Of a stretch of 64,000 bases of DNA, positions 44,270-56,509 are shown one piece after another. The DNA comes from Tenodera sinensis (Eukaryota > Arthropoda > Insecta > Mantodea > Mantidae). The stretch is taken from contig CM060964.1 in assembly GCA_030765045.1 (NCBI GenBank), positions 146,849,565 to 146,913,564 of the forward strand, given 5' to 3'. How positions within the stretch are numbered: position 1 is the first letter of the stretch; each line of letters starts with the position of its first letter. The notes under the pieces are model-generated. The model searched no databases and was not told the DNA's origin. It was given only the letters and a program-made list of their open reading frames with translations. The translations under genes and the position numbers were made by a program.

Positions 44270-45856
44270 CAGTGGCGTGTGTTGTGGGCTATCGAAGCTA
44301 TCTCCGAAGCCCATAGGTATCTAGAATAAACCAGAAATTAATAAGTAGTATTAATAATAATTGCAGTACTAGTCAGTGTCCCTCATTAAGAATGAGTGCT
44401 TAGGATGGAATATGTCTGGTTCTCTCCCACTGAACAGGGCTGCGGGAAGCCTTCACTACGATACGGGTAAAGAAGGTTGAGACGGAAAGATGCAGGAATA
44501 AGCACGCCAAGGGCCCGGAATCATATGTCACCATATACACACGAGCGTCTCCGAAATGTGGCGTGTGAACACGACTGCATAGCAGTGGTACGTGGCGTTT
44601 AAAAACAAGAAAGGACGTGTTTTTAATTGTTGGACAGTTGCGATTCTCAACAGCTGTATTAGCATTAGTATTGTTTATTTCATAGTGTACAGTGTACCAT
44701 GACAGTTGCTAACGTTAATTCTTTGAAATGGATGAACAATGTGTAATAAAACAATTAGTGAAACGACCATTCTCGCAGTTCAAATAGGGGAATAAGTTAG
44801 TGAGAATAAAACAGGGAAGGCCTACTCCAGCTCTTCCGCACTTGCAGTGTGAGCAGAAAGGAAAAAACAAAAATCCTTGCAAAAGATAGTTTAATAGAAA
44901 CAAATATAAGTATGTGTGACTGAGTGGTTCATGCGAATTAAATAAACGTTATTGCTGGCCATGCTTGTTGTTTGCAACTGACAAAACTCCCTGGAATACG
45001 ATGGGTTTCGCAAATTTAGCGCATTTAATCATAGCTTTGAATAAATATAAGAGATCAACAACGCATATAAAATCTTTCACAGCATTGAAAGCGTTCGGCA
45101 GTCAACGAACAGACCATTAATTGAACTACAAAAATAATTGCTGACCGTTTGCATAATGAAAAGGTTAAAGAAAATAGAAATGTACCGAATAGAATGATTG
45201 ATGCAGTCGTACTCACAAGAATGTTTTTAGGGGCCACGGTGAAAGTGAGGAGTCGTTACATAAAGGCAATTACAGAGAACTGCCGGAATTTCTAGCTAAT
45301 TATGATTTGGCACTGTCTCAGCATTTAAAAACAATCGACACTTTTAAAGGCACCTCGGCTCTCACCAGAATAACCTAATCGATGCTATGGCTAGTTTGTT
45401 AGGGATAACACCAAGTCAAATATTGATACGGTTACTTTTATTGGAATCATGCTCAATGAAACAGCTGATGCAACAAATAAAAGTCAATTATGTACTATTC
45501 TACACTATGTTGACGAAGGTAATTGAAATGAACTATTTCTACATTTCACTGATATATAAGTTCTGACCAAACAGTTAGTGATAAATTTGAATGTGTAAAC
45601 GAGACTATAGATGACTTAGGATGTTCACAACAAAATGGTTGCTCAAACTTTCGATGGTGCTGCAGTGACGGCCGGGCATGTTTCTGGACTTCAGGCTTTA
45701 ATTAAAACCAAGTATACTGCTGCTGCCTTCATTCATCGTTATAGTCACGGACAATCTCATACTCCCGAATCCGTGAATTTTATTAAGAGAACCAGACAAT
45801 TCATTGCTTCCCATAATGGTTAACCCGCTTTTTTCTCACATTCCACTTCACGTACA
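44270..45856 (+). mobile_element. hAT transposon copy 1 (ZMYM1-like), right end lost
   Basis: Starts CAGTGGCGTGTGTTGTGGGC. It matches the complete element at 59833-61448 collinearly from its first base to about 45856, where similarity ends (TCACATTCCACTTCACGTAC is the last shared block). The right terminal repeat is not found; the 52-bp satellite starts 270 bases later. Bases 45195-45760 are absent from the other copy. Confidence 0.8.
45220..45835 (+). pseudogene. hAT transposase fragment, ZMYM1-like
   Basis: Plus frames: FRGHGESEESLHKGNYRELP, EFLANYDLALSQHLKTIDTF and KGTSALTRIT; then FECVNETIDDLGCSQQN; then the ATG-starting frame at 45635 with MVAQTFDGAAVTAGHVSGLQ, ALIKTKYTAAAFIHRYSH and ESVNFIKRTRQFI. 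FRGH.E......GNF and VAQTYDGA.VMAGH..G.Q are standard landmarks of ZMYM1-like hAT transposases in insects. A stop ends the first segment and frames change twice. Catalytic continuity is lost. Confidence 0.85.
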
Positions 45857-46129
45857 CATGCTCTTAAAACCTGTACTCAAGAAAATCCCAATGCCACACC
45901 TACAAGCTGGAATTTTGCTTCCAGGGTGTAGCACAGTTCATCGCTATACAGAGTGTAAGGTACTGCATCGGCCAGAATAACCTGCCTGATAAATGCAGAT
46001 GTAAAACATAAAATGCTAAGTTTCGTTTTGGTAGGTTTCATCGTTTTGCAAAAAATTCCATTTTTCCGCCAATCTAAATGGTAACGCTGTGCTGTCCACG
46101 CACACGTCTGCGACCCGTTTTGTACCAGA
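45857..46129. other. Unassigned junction between hAT copy 1 and the satellite
   Basis: No feature recognised; includes TTTCCGCCAATCTAAATGG near 46065. Confidence 0.4.
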
Positions 46130-49100
46130 CCAGCGTGTGCCTTGCGGCCAGCACTGCCTCAGTTGCAAACAAAACATCTGACTGGCGTGTGCCTCGCAGC
46201 TAGCACTGCCTCAATTGTAAACAAAACATCTGACTGGCGTGTGTCTCGCGGCTAGCTCTGCCTCAGTTGCAAACAAAACATCTGACTGGCGTGTGCCTCG
46301 CAGCTAGCACTGCCTCAATTGTAAACAAAACATCTGACTGGCGTGTGTCTCGCGGCCAGCACTGCCTCAGTTGCAAACAAAACATCTGACTGGCGTGTGT
46401 CTCGCGGCTAGCACTGCCTCAGTTGCAAACAAAACATCTGACTGGCGTGTGCCTCGCAGCTAGCACTGCCTCAATTGTAAACAAAACATCTGACTGGCGT
46501 GTGTCTCGCGGCCAGCACTGCCTCAGTTGCAAACAAAACATCTGACTGGCGTGTGCCTCGCAGCTAGCACTGCCTCAATTGTAAACAAAACATCTGACTG
46601 GCGTGTGTCTCGCGGCTAGCACTGCCTTAGTTGTAAACAAAACATCTGTCTGGCGTGTGTCTCGCGGCCAGCACTGCCTTAGTTGTAAACAAAACATCTG
46701 ACTGGCGTGTGCCTCGCAGCCAGCACTGCCTCAGTTGTAAACAAAACATCTGACTGGCGTGTGTCTCGCGGCTAGCACTGCCTTAGTTGTAAACAAAACA
46801 TCTGTCTGGCGTGTGCCTCGCAGCCAGCACTGCCTCAGATATAAACAAAACATCTAACTGGCGTGTGTCTCGCGGCTAGCACTGCCTCAGTTGCAAACAA
46901 AACATCTGACTGGCGTGTGTCTCGCGGCTAGCACTGCCTTAGTTGTAAACAAAACATCTGTCTGGCGTGTGCCTCGCAGCCAGCACTGCCTCAGATATAA
47001 ACAAAACATCTAACTGGCGTGTGTCTCGCAGGTAGCACTGCCTCAGTTGCAAACAAAACATCTGACTGGCGTGTGCCTCGCAGCTAGCACTGCCTCAGTT
47101 GCAAACAAAACATCTGACTGGCGTGTGTCTCGCGGCTAGCACTGCCTTAGTTGTAAACAAAACATCTGTCTGGCGTGTGTCTCGCGGCCAGCACTGCCTT
47201 AGTTGTAAACAAAACATCTGACTGGCGTGTGCCTCGCAGCCAGCACTGCCTCAGTTGTAAACAAAACATCTGACTGGCGTGTGTCTCGCGGCTAGCACTG
47301 CCTTAGTTGTAAACAAAACATCTGTCTGGCGTGTGCCTCGCAGCCAGCACTGCCTCAGATATAAACAAAACATCTAACTGGCGTGTGTCTCGCGGTTAGC
47401 ACTGCCTCAGTTGTAAACAAAACATCTGTCTGGCGTGTGCCTCGCAGCCAGCACTGCCTCAGATATAAACAAAACATCTGACTGGCGTGTGCCTCGCAGC
47501 TAGCACTGCCTCAGTTGCAAACAAAACATCTGACTGGCGTGTGTCTCGCGGCTAGCACTGCCTTAGTTGTAAACAAAACATCTGTCTGGCGTGTGTCTCG
47601 CGGCCAGCACTGCCTTAGTTGTAAACAAAACATCTGACTGGCGTGTGCCTCGCAGCCAGCACTGCCTCAGTTGTAAACAAAACATCTGACTGGCGTGTGT
47701 CTCGCGGCTAGCACTACCTTAGTTGTAAACAAAACATCTGTCTGGCGTGTGCCTCGCAGCCAGCACTGCCTCAGATATAAACAAAACATCTAACTGGCGT
47801 GTGTCTCGCGGCTAGCACTGCCTCAGTTGTAAGCAAAAAAATCTGACTGGCGTGTGTCTCGCGGCAGCACTGCCTCAGTTGTAAACAAACCATCTGACTG
47901 GCGTGTGCCTCGCGGCCAACACTGCCTCAGTTGTAAACAAAGCATTTGACTGGCGTGTGCCTCGCGGCCAGCACTACCTCAGTTGTAAACAAAACATCTG
48001 ACTGGCGTGTGCCTTTCAGGCCAGCACTGCCTCAGTTGTAAACAAAACATCTGACTGGCGTGTGCCTCGCAGCCAGCACTGCCTCAGATGTAAACAAAAC
48101 ATCTGACTGGCGTGTGTCTCGCGGCCAGCACTGCCTCAGTTGTAAGCAAAAAATCTGACTGGCGTGTGTCTCGCGGCAGCACTGTCTCAGCTGTAAACAA
48201 AACATCTGACTTGCGTGTGCCTCGCGGCCAACACTGCCTCAGTTGTAAACAAAGCATTTGACTGGCGTGTGCCTTTCAGGCCAGCACTGCCTGTTGTAAA
48301 CAAAACATCTGGCTGGCGTGTGCCTCGTGGTCAACACTGCCTTAGTTGTAAACAAAACATATGACCGGCGTGTGCCTCGCGGCCTACACTGCCTCAGTTG
48401 TAAACGAAATATCTGACTGGCGTGTCTCGCGGCTAATACTACCTCAGTTGTACACAAAACATATTACTAGCATGTGCCTCGAGGCCTACACTGCCTTAGT
48501 TGTAAACAAAACATCTGACTGGCGTGTGCCTCACAGCCAGCAATGCCTCAGTTGTAAACAAAACATCTGACTGGCGTGTGTCTCACGGCTAGCACTGCCT
48601 TAGTTGTAAACAAAACATCTGACTGGCGTGTGCCTCGCAGCCAGCACCGCCTCAGATGTAAACAAAACATCTGACTGGCGTGTGTCTCGCGGCTAGCACT
48701 GCCTCAGTTGTAAGCAAAAAATCTGACTGGCGTGTGTCTCGCGGCAGCACTGCCTCAGTTGTAAACAAACCATCTGACTGACGTGTGCCTCGCGGCCAAC
48801 ACTGCCTCAGTTGTAAACAAAGCATTTGACTGGCGTGTGCCTCGCGGCCAGCACTACCTCAGTTGTAAACAAATCATCTGACTGCATGTGCTTTTCAGGC
48901 CAGCACTGCCTCAGTTGTAAACAAAACATCTGACTGGCGTGTGCCTCGTGGTCAACACTGCCTTAGTTGTTAACAAAACATATGACTGGCGTGTGCCTCG
49001 CGGCCTACACTGCCTCAGTTGTAAACGAAATATCTGACTGGCGTGTCTCGCGGCTAATACTGCCTCAGTTGTACACAACACATATGACTAGCGTATGCCT

Positions 49101-51712
49101 CGAGGCCTACACTGCCTCAGTTGTAAACAAAACATCTGACTGGCGTGTGTCTCGCGGCTCACACTGCCTCAGTTTTAATCAAAGCATATGACTGGCGTGT
49201 GCTTTGGTCAACACTGCCTCAGTTGTAAACTAAAATATCTGACTGGCGTGTGCCTCGCTGCCAACACTGCCTCAGTTGTAAAGTAAATATCTGACTGGCG
49301 TGTGCCTCGCGGTCAACACTGCCTCAGTTGTAAACTAAAATATCTGACTGGTGTGTGCCTGGCAGCTAACACTGCCTCAGTTTTAAACAAAACATCTGAC
49401 TGGCGTGTGCCTCGCAGCCAGCACTGCCTCAGTTGTAAACAAAACATCTGACTGGCGTGTGTCTCGCGGCTAGCACTACCTTAGTTGTAAACAAAACATC
49501 TGTCTGGCGTGTGCCTCGCAGCCAGCACTGCCTCAGATATAAACAAAACATCTAACTGGCGTGTGTCTCGCGGCTAGCACTGCCTCAGTTGTAAGCAAAA
49601 AAATCTGACTGGCGTGTGTCTCGCGGCAGCACTGCCTCAGTTGTAAACAAACCATCTGACTGGCGTGTGCCTCGCGGCCAACACTGCCTCAGTTGTAAAC
49701 AAAGCATTTGACTGGCGTGTGCCTCGCGGCCAGCACTACCTCAGTTGTAAACAAAACATCTGACTGGCGTGTGCCTTTCAGGCCAGCACTGCCTCAGTTG
49801 TAAACAAAACATCTGACTGGCGTGTGCCTCGCAGCCAGCACTGCCTCAGATGTAAACAAAACATCTGACTGGCGTGTGTCTCGCGGCCAGCACTGCCTCA
49901 GTTGTAAGCAAAAAATCTGACTGGCGTGTGTCTCGCGGCAGCACTGTCTCAGCTGTAAACAAAACATCTGACTTGCGTGTGCCTCGCGGCCAACACTGCC
50001 TCAGTTGTAAACAAAGCATTTGACTGGCGTGTGCCTTTCAGGCCAGCACTGCCTGTTGTAAACAAAACATCTGGCTGGCGTGTGCCTCGTGGTCAACACT
50101 GCCTTAGTTGTAAACAAAACATATGACCGGCGTGTGCCTCGCGGCCTACACTGCCTCAGTTGTAAACGAAATATCTGACTGGCGTGTCTCGCGGCTAATA
50201 CTACCTCAGTTGTACACAAAACATATTACTAGCATGTGCCTCGAGGCCTACACTGCCTTAGTTGTAAACAAAACATCTGACTGGCGTGTGCCTCACAGCC
50301 AGCAATGCCTCAGTTGTAAACAAAACATCTGACTGGCGTGTGTCTCACGGCTAGCACTGCCTTAGTTGTAAACAAAACATCTGACTGGCGTGTGCCTCGC
50401 AGCCAGCACCGCCTCAGATGTAAACAAAACATCTGACTGGCGTGTGTCTCGCGGCTAGCACTGCCTCAGTTGTAAGCAAAAAATCTGACTGGCGTGTGTC
50501 GCGCGGCAGCACTGCCTCAGTTGTAAACAAACCATCTGACTGACGTGTGCCTCGCGGCCAACACTGCCTCAGTTGTAAACAAAGCATTTGACTGGCGTGT
50601 GCCTCGCGGCCAGCACTACCTCAGTTGTAAACAAATCATCTGACTGCATGTGCTTTTCAGGCCAGCACTGCCTCAGTTGTAAACAAAACATCTGACTGGC
50701 GTGTGCCTCGTGGTCAACACTGCCTTAGTTGTTAACAAAACATATGACTGGCGTGTGCCTCGCGGCCTACACTGCCTCAGTTGTAAACGAAATATCTGAC
50801 TGGCGTGTCTCGCGGCTAATGCTGCCTCAGTTGTACACAACACATATGACTAGCGTATGCCTCGAGGCCTACACTGCCTCAGTTGTAAACAAAACATCTG
50901 ACTGGCGTGTGTCTCGCGGCTCACACTGCCTCAGTTTTAATCAAAGCATATGACTGGCGTGTGCTTTGGTCAACACTGCCTCAGTTGTAAACTAAAATAT
51001 CTGACTGGCGTGTGCCTCGCTGCCAACACTGCCTCAGTTGTAAAGTAAATATCTGACTGGCGTGTGCCTCGCGGTCAACACTGCCTCAGTTGTAAACTAA
51101 AATATCTGACTGGTGTGTGCCTGGCAGCTAACACTGCCTCAGTTTTAAACAAAGCATATGACTGGAGTGTGCCTCGCGGTCAACACTGCCTCAGTTGTAA
51201 ACTAAAATATCTGACTGGCGTGTGCCTCGCGGCCAACACTGCCTCAGTTGTAAACTAAATATCTGACTGGCGCGTGTCTCGCGGCCAACACTGCCTCAGT
51301 TGTAAACAAAACATATGACTGGCGTGTGCCTCGCGGCCAACACTGCCTCAGTTGTAAACAAAACATATGACTAGCGTGTGCCTCGCGGCCAACACTGCCT
51401 CAGTTGTAAACGAAATATCTGACTGGCGTGTGCCTCGCGGTCAACACTGTCACAGCTGTAAACAAAACATCTGACTGGCGTGTGCCTCGCGGCCAACACT
51501 GCCTCAGTTGTAAACAAAACTTATGACTAGCGTGTGCCTCGCGGCCAACACTGCCTCAGTTGTAAACGAAATATCTGACTGGCGTGTGCCTCGCGGTCAA
51601 CACTGTCACAGCTGTAAACAAAACATCTGACTGGCGTGTGCCTCGCGGCCAACACTGCCTCCGTTGTAAACGAAGTATCTGACTGGCGTGTGCTTCGATG
51701 TAAACAAAACAC
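46130..51712. repeat. 52-bp satellite array, about 107 units, with higher-order structure
   Basis: The unit reads CTGGCGTGTGCCTCGCGGCC, then AGCACTGCCTCAGTTGTAAA, then CAAAACATCTGA. Variants (GCCTCGCAGCTAGC, GTGTCTCGCGGC, TCAGATATAAAC, CCTTAGTTG) recur in fixed orders. For example, a roughly 520-bp (10-unit) block at 46613 is repeated at 47133. Divergence rises toward the right edge (GGTCAACACTGTCACAGCTG). No spacers between units, so it is not a CRISPR array. Confidence 0.98.
47622..51146. repeat. Tandem 1762-bp duplication within the satellite
   Basis: 47622-49383 and 49384-51145 are nearly identical at a constant offset of 1762. I noticed two differences: T/G in TGTGTCTCGCGG versus TGTGTCGCGCGG (about 48737/50499), and A/G in CTAATACTGCC versus CTAATGCTGCC (about 49058/50820). 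Identical short frames repeat at the same offset. Either a very recent unequal exchange or an assembly duplication. Confidence 0.93.
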
Positions 51713-51949
51713 TCGCCCAATACGTCGACCGTACTGCTTGAGCGGGCCAATATCTTAGGAGATCGACACGAATCTAAATGTTATGCTGGAAAGGTGCGAG
51801 TGTAACTGAAATGATGCATTCGTTCAAGTAATAATCAAGATTCGGTTTTCCACAGTTAAGAAAACAGAAAATTTAAACAATCTAAATCACATATTTTAGG
51901 ATTAAAACAATGCTGAAATAAAGGGATACATATTTTTCTAATACTGGAC
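51713..51949. other. Unassigned
   Basis: Short spacer after the satellite; no feature recognised. Confidence 0.4.
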
Positions 51950-52040
51950 ATTACTACTACTACTATTGTAATTACCATTACTGCACCACCACCGCCGCCG
52001 CCACCGCCACCGCCACCACCACCACCACTACTACTACTGA
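51950..52040. repeat. ACT / CCA / CCG trinucleotide microsatellite
   Basis: ACT triplets, then CCACCGCCG units, then CCA and CTA triplets. Confidence 0.93.
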
Positions 52041-53379
52041 AATAAAACTACTGATCCCATCATAAATGACAGCTGTCGTAACGAAGGCGCCTAAATAAGA
52101 AGAAAAGCAAAGCGGTTTGTATTCTTGTTCTCTACAAGTAAACATGACAGTAATTATGTCCTTAAAGGAAAATATACATAATATGGAGTTTGTGTATGCA
52201 TGTGGCAAACCATATTCGTATCTAATACGGGACTGAAGCGCATTTAATGCACTCCACAAGATAATGCTACGTTTACAAGTACTATTTAACAAAGCACACA
52301 GGTACCAGTCAGCATTTTGAAATACATTAAATAATCCCGTCTAAATACATCTATAAGCACTTTACACAAAAATACTGAAAATGTATGTCATTTATGCCAA
52401 TTATGTGGTGCTTATTTAGGTCTTAGTATTACTTAATTAAACTTCTTAACATTCAGCTGTATTTCGGTTCACTGTTTTTGTACTGTATCTTTTTTGAAAG
52501 GCGAAAAACAGAAGCAACGAGTTGCTTACTTCGCTAGATAAGGGATGAGGTGTGGGAACATCTGGCTTTATTTGCGTGATCTCATTGTTGTTTTTATTTT
52601 ATTTTATATTTTTTTATTTTTGTGTCTATTTATTTATTATTTATTCTTAAGGGGAATTTCCCCCTAAAATTAGTAGTACCATGCATAGGTACTCCCTTGA
52701 TGTGGACGAGCTCGTGATCGCTAGCTAAATTTGTTCATATTGCAAACTACTTTGACCCTTCTTTCTCCCGCCGAACTTCACACCGTTAAGGGATACCTCC
52801 CTTAACAAGCAGGCAGGCAGCCGAATTTGTTGTGATAACACGCGACGAGTACGTTTGGAGTGACCCACGACGTCGCCATATTTTGCGTAGAAATTAAACT
52901 TTGCATGACATTTTAACATTAAATTGTGGCTAAATTCATTCGCATTCAGATGAAAAGGCATTACACCGTTGTTCACTCAATGTTTGCGCGACAGTTAGTG
53001 AAATCATAAACCATTTATAAACATTCGTCAAGAAGCTAGATGTCTTCAAATGTTTGACCCAATTTTTTTTTTCGGCGAAACGGTTCTTTATTGACAAAAA
53101 TTGTTTTGGACATATTTGTTACACTCATCATGTAGAATCCCTGGTTAACGTCTGGCTGATGCAGTACCTTGCATCCAGTAGAAGTCATCTTATCAGTTTC
53201 TTTACTTCAATGGAAGAGGAACCTGGAGACCGGTCTAGTGAGGAAGTCAACATGGCTTCAGGCTTGTACGATTTCTCTCAAGGACTCAAAGCAACCTTTT
53301 GTGGATTCTGTTCCGTAAAATGTATGCATTTTCAGACATTCCTTTTTTTAATCTATTTTTAATTTTACAGGACAGGAGC
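52041..53379. other. Unassigned
   Basis: No gene recognised. The plus frame 53054-53362 (FFSAKRFFIDKNCFGHICYT, then EEEPGDRSSEEVNMASGLYD) is protein-like and directly precedes a hAT remnant, so it may be an upstream part of that element, but I see no known motif. Confidence 0.35.
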
Positions 53380-54075
53380 ATGGACAGCTGTTACTTACGG
53401 AACAAGTAAACGAATTTATTACCACACAGCAAAATATTAGAAACACAGGATTTGAAGAAATATAATCAGAAACTATGAGCGTTGCTAATGAAGAGGACGA
53501 AGAAAGACCTAGAAGGAGAAATTGTCGTGAGAATGAAAACCATTCTTCGTACTTAAGGATTTTCTGTGAAGTTCTGGATACATTAATAACTCAAACTAAC
53601 TTAAGATTTGAATCACAGAAACACTGAAATTTCTGGCCTTACTGGATTCTAAACATTTTACGAGTTACGATAAAAGTTGTTCCACAAATGTTGTAACCAA
53701 GAGAACCTGTTTCCAATTTCTATATACTATCTTTGAAAACGAACTTAAAGTGTTATATTCACTTCAAACATTTTCTAACAACTCCGTTCAAACCATTGGA
53801 AATTGTATGAAATCAAATGGACATGATACAGTGAAGTTTATAAACTATATTTTAACATTTCCTTCCACTACTGCAAGTGCAGAGTTTTTTCAGCCTTGAA
53901 ACGAATAAAATCTTATTTACGGGCAACACAAGAACAAATTCATCTGAGCAACTTGGCTCTTCTATTGATGGAAAAAGAATACTTTTCCATTGAGAAGGCA
54001 TAACGAGGAATTGTTTGTTGATAGTGTGACAAGACAGTTTACCCATAAAGAAAGACGGCTGGAAGTCATGTGTAT
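53380..54075 (+). pseudogene. hAT transposase fragment with C-terminal dimerisation motif
   Basis: Frames include EEDEERPRRRNCRENENHSS, YLRIFCEVLDTLITQTNLRF, CFQFLYTIFENELKVLYSLQ and LTFPSTTASAEFFQP. Other frames continue with YLRATQEQIHLSNLALLL-like text and a HNEELFVDSVTRQF segment. The FPSTTASAE motif and the following Leu-rich tail are the hAT dimerisation region. At least four frame breaks; the copy is dead. Terminal inverted repeats were not found. Confidence 0.7.
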
Positions 54076-54237
54076 GATACAATTGTTCATTTTACATTTA
54101 TAATTGTTATTTAGCTTGTTTCAAGAAAAATTTATTTAAATGCACTGTTCATGAAGTTAACATTTAATCGACAATACCTTATTGTCCGGGTCTAGTAGGC
54201 CTAGGTTCTTTTTTTTTTTTTTTGGTGGGGGGAGGGC
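54076..54237. other. Spacer ending in poly-T and poly-G
   Basis: A run of about 15 T then GGTGGGGGGAGGG just before the CCTA array. Confidence 0.6.
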
Positions 54238-55380
54238 GACTGACCTACCTACCCACCTACCTACCCACCCACCTACCTATCTACCTACCCACCTACCTAC
54301 TTAAACACCTACCTAACCACCCACCTACCTACCTACTTATCTACCGACCGACCTACCTACCCACCTACCTACTTAAACACCTACCTAACCACCTACCTAC
54401 CTACTTATCTACCGACCGACCTACCTACCCACCCACTTATCTACCTACCCACCTACCTACCCACCCACCTACCTACTTACCCACCTACCCACCCACCTAT
54501 CTACTTGAACACCTACCTAACCACCCACCTACCTACCTACTTATCTACCGACCGACCTACCTACCCACCCACTTATCTACCTACCTACCCACCTACCTAC
54601 TTAAACACCTACCTAACCACCCACCTACCTACCTACTTATCTACCGACCGACCTACCTACCCACCCACTTATCTACCTACCCACCTACCTACCCACCCAC
54701 CTACCTACTTACCCACCTACCCACCCACCTATCTACTTGAACACCTACCTAACCACCCACCTACCTACCTACTTATCTACCGACCGACCTACCTACCCAC
54801 CCACTTATCTACCTACCTACCCACCTACCTACTTAAACACCTACCTAACCACCCACCTACCTACCTACTTATCTACCGACCGACCTACCTACCCACCCAC
54901 CTACCTACTTACCCACCTACCTACCCACCTATCTACCTACCCACCTACCTACTTAAACACCTACCTAACCACCTACCTACCTACTTATCTACCGACCGAC
55001 CTACCTACCCACCCACTTATCTACCTACCTACCCACCTACCTACTTAAACACCTACCTAACCACCCACCTACCTACCTACTTATCTACCGACCGACCTAC
55101 CTACCCACCCACTTATCTACCTACCTACCCACCTACCTACCCACCCACCTACCTACTTACCCACCTACCCACCCACCTATCTACCTACCCACCTATCTAC
55201 CTACCCACCTACCTACTTAAACACCTACCTAACCACCCACCTACCTACCTACTTATCTACCGACCGACCTACCTACCCACTCACCTACCCACCTACCCAC
55301 CCACTTATCTACCTACCCACCTACCTACTTAAACACCTACCCACCCAACCACCTACCTACCTACCAACTGACCGACCGAC
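54238..55380. repeat. CCTA tetranucleotide array with 100-230 bp higher-order units
   Basis: ACCTACCT with recurring variants (TTAAACACCTACCTAACCA, TTATCTACCGACCGACCTAC, CCACCCACTTATCTAC) repeated in ordered blocks. Frames of Pro/Thr/Tyr/Leu 100-275 codons long are artefacts. Confidence 0.97.
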
Positions 55381-55720
55381 CGTAAGTAAATAGGCAGGTA
55401 GGTAGGTAAGTGAGCGAGTGAGTAACCAACTAAACAAATAAGTAAGTAGGTAGGTCGGTGGTTGGGTGGGTGGGGGAGGAGGGAGGGAATGAGTGAGTGA
55501 CGGAGGTAGGTAGGCAGGCATGCAGGCAGGTAGGTAAGTAATAAGTAAGTGAGTGAGTGAGTTTGTGAGTAAGTGAGTGAGTGAATGAGTGAGTGGATGA
55601 GTGAGTGAGTGAATGAGTAAATGAATGAATGAGTGAGTGAATGAGTGAATGAGTGAGTGAATGAGTGAATGAATGAATGAATGAACGAACGAATGAATGA
55701 ATGAATGAATAAATAAATGT
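55381..55720. repeat. TAGG then GAGT/GAAT tetranucleotide array, opposite strand composition
   Basis: Immediately after GACCGACCGACCG the array turns to GGCAGGTAGGTAGG, then GTGAGTGAGTGA and GAATGAATGAAT, ending AATAAATAAATG. The TAGG part is the reverse complement motif of the preceding CCTA array. Confidence 0.95.
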
Positions 55721-55726
55721 TTTGTT

Positions 55727-55935
55727 TTATTACGATGCTGTCAAATGCCGGTATCACACCAGCGCCGCTGACTGCCGGAATTTTGTCCCGCAGGAGTTCT
55801 TTAACACTCCAGTAAATCTATTGACATGGAGCTGTCGCTATAAAGAACACAGAAGCCATCCGTCTGGCCCGGGTTCGAACTCTGGCCCAGAGGACCAGTA
55901 GGGAAGTGCTTAACTCCCTGGGCCACCCAGATCAA
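55727..55935 (-). mobile_element. tRNA-derived SINE, copy 2
   Basis: Same family and orientation as 11338-11575: ATTACGATGCTGTCAAATGC, TGTCCCGCAGGAGTTCTTTA, CCAGTAAATCTATTGACATG, and reversed box B AGAGTTCGAACCCGGG with reversed box A GGGTGGCCCAGGGAGTTAAG. It follows directly on the A/T-rich end of the tetranucleotide array. Confidence 0.85.
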
Positions 55936-55944
55936 TGCATTCCC

Positions 55945-56075
55945 CTATTGCGACTGTACCTACTAGAAAATGTGCAATAAAACAATTTCTAAGCACGTTT
56001 ATCTCGATTAACAGGAAGTAGACAGAAGAGTAAGCGTGTTGAAAAATGGTTTGTATAAGAGTGAGTAGAAAAAGT
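55945..56075. repeat. Dispersed family X, copy 3 (end only)
   Basis: CTGTACCTACTAGAAAATG, CAATAAAACAATTTCTAAGC, TTATCTCGATTAACAGGAAG and TATAAGAGTGAGTAGAAAAA correspond in order to 43808-43930 and 34610-34730. Confidence 0.65.
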
Positions 56076-56502
56076 TGCACCAGTGCACACATCAGACATT
56101 TTATTGTAACAAAACCACTAGCAGAACCTGCGGCTCCGCTTGCCTTTTAATAACTAACGAGATTCGATTCAGTCTCCCTTCTTCCCTTAGGCCTCTACAG
56201 TCTACACCTATATTATCTATGTATTACAGACAATCGATTATCCTTGCCTGGTTACTGCCCTTAAAAAATTGAAGGCTAGATTCCAAGAACCAGACAAGTC
56301 CAAAAATCACAATTTTCAGAAACTTAAAAAACTGTTTAGCTTCATTTCTATTGAACGAAACAAGTTAATATTAGTGTTACACTATTTGAAAAAATGTTTG
56401 AACTTGACCGGTTTTTGTAGAAATATTAATAAAATTAAACAACAAAATAGTATTTAGTCCCCAAATACGAGTATTTATTGCATAATTATATTGAAAAAAT
56501 GC
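56076..56502. other. Unassigned
   Basis: A 62-codon plus frame (56269-56457) is Lys/Asn-rich with no motif; probably chance. Confidence 0.35.
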
Positions 56503-56509
56503 AAGTTAT

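Noticed and set aside
48239..50953. Paired 69-74 codon frames repeated at a 1762-bp offset, suggesting duplicated genes
   Set aside because: They are frames across the 52-bp satellite; the duplication is real but not genic.
46130..51712. CRISPR-like array
   Set aside because: Units are contiguous 52-mers without unique spacers, and the genome is eukaryotic.
54222..55332. 275-codon Pro/Thr/Tyr-rich frames resembling a mucin or cell-wall protein
   Set aside because: Artefact of the CCTA array.
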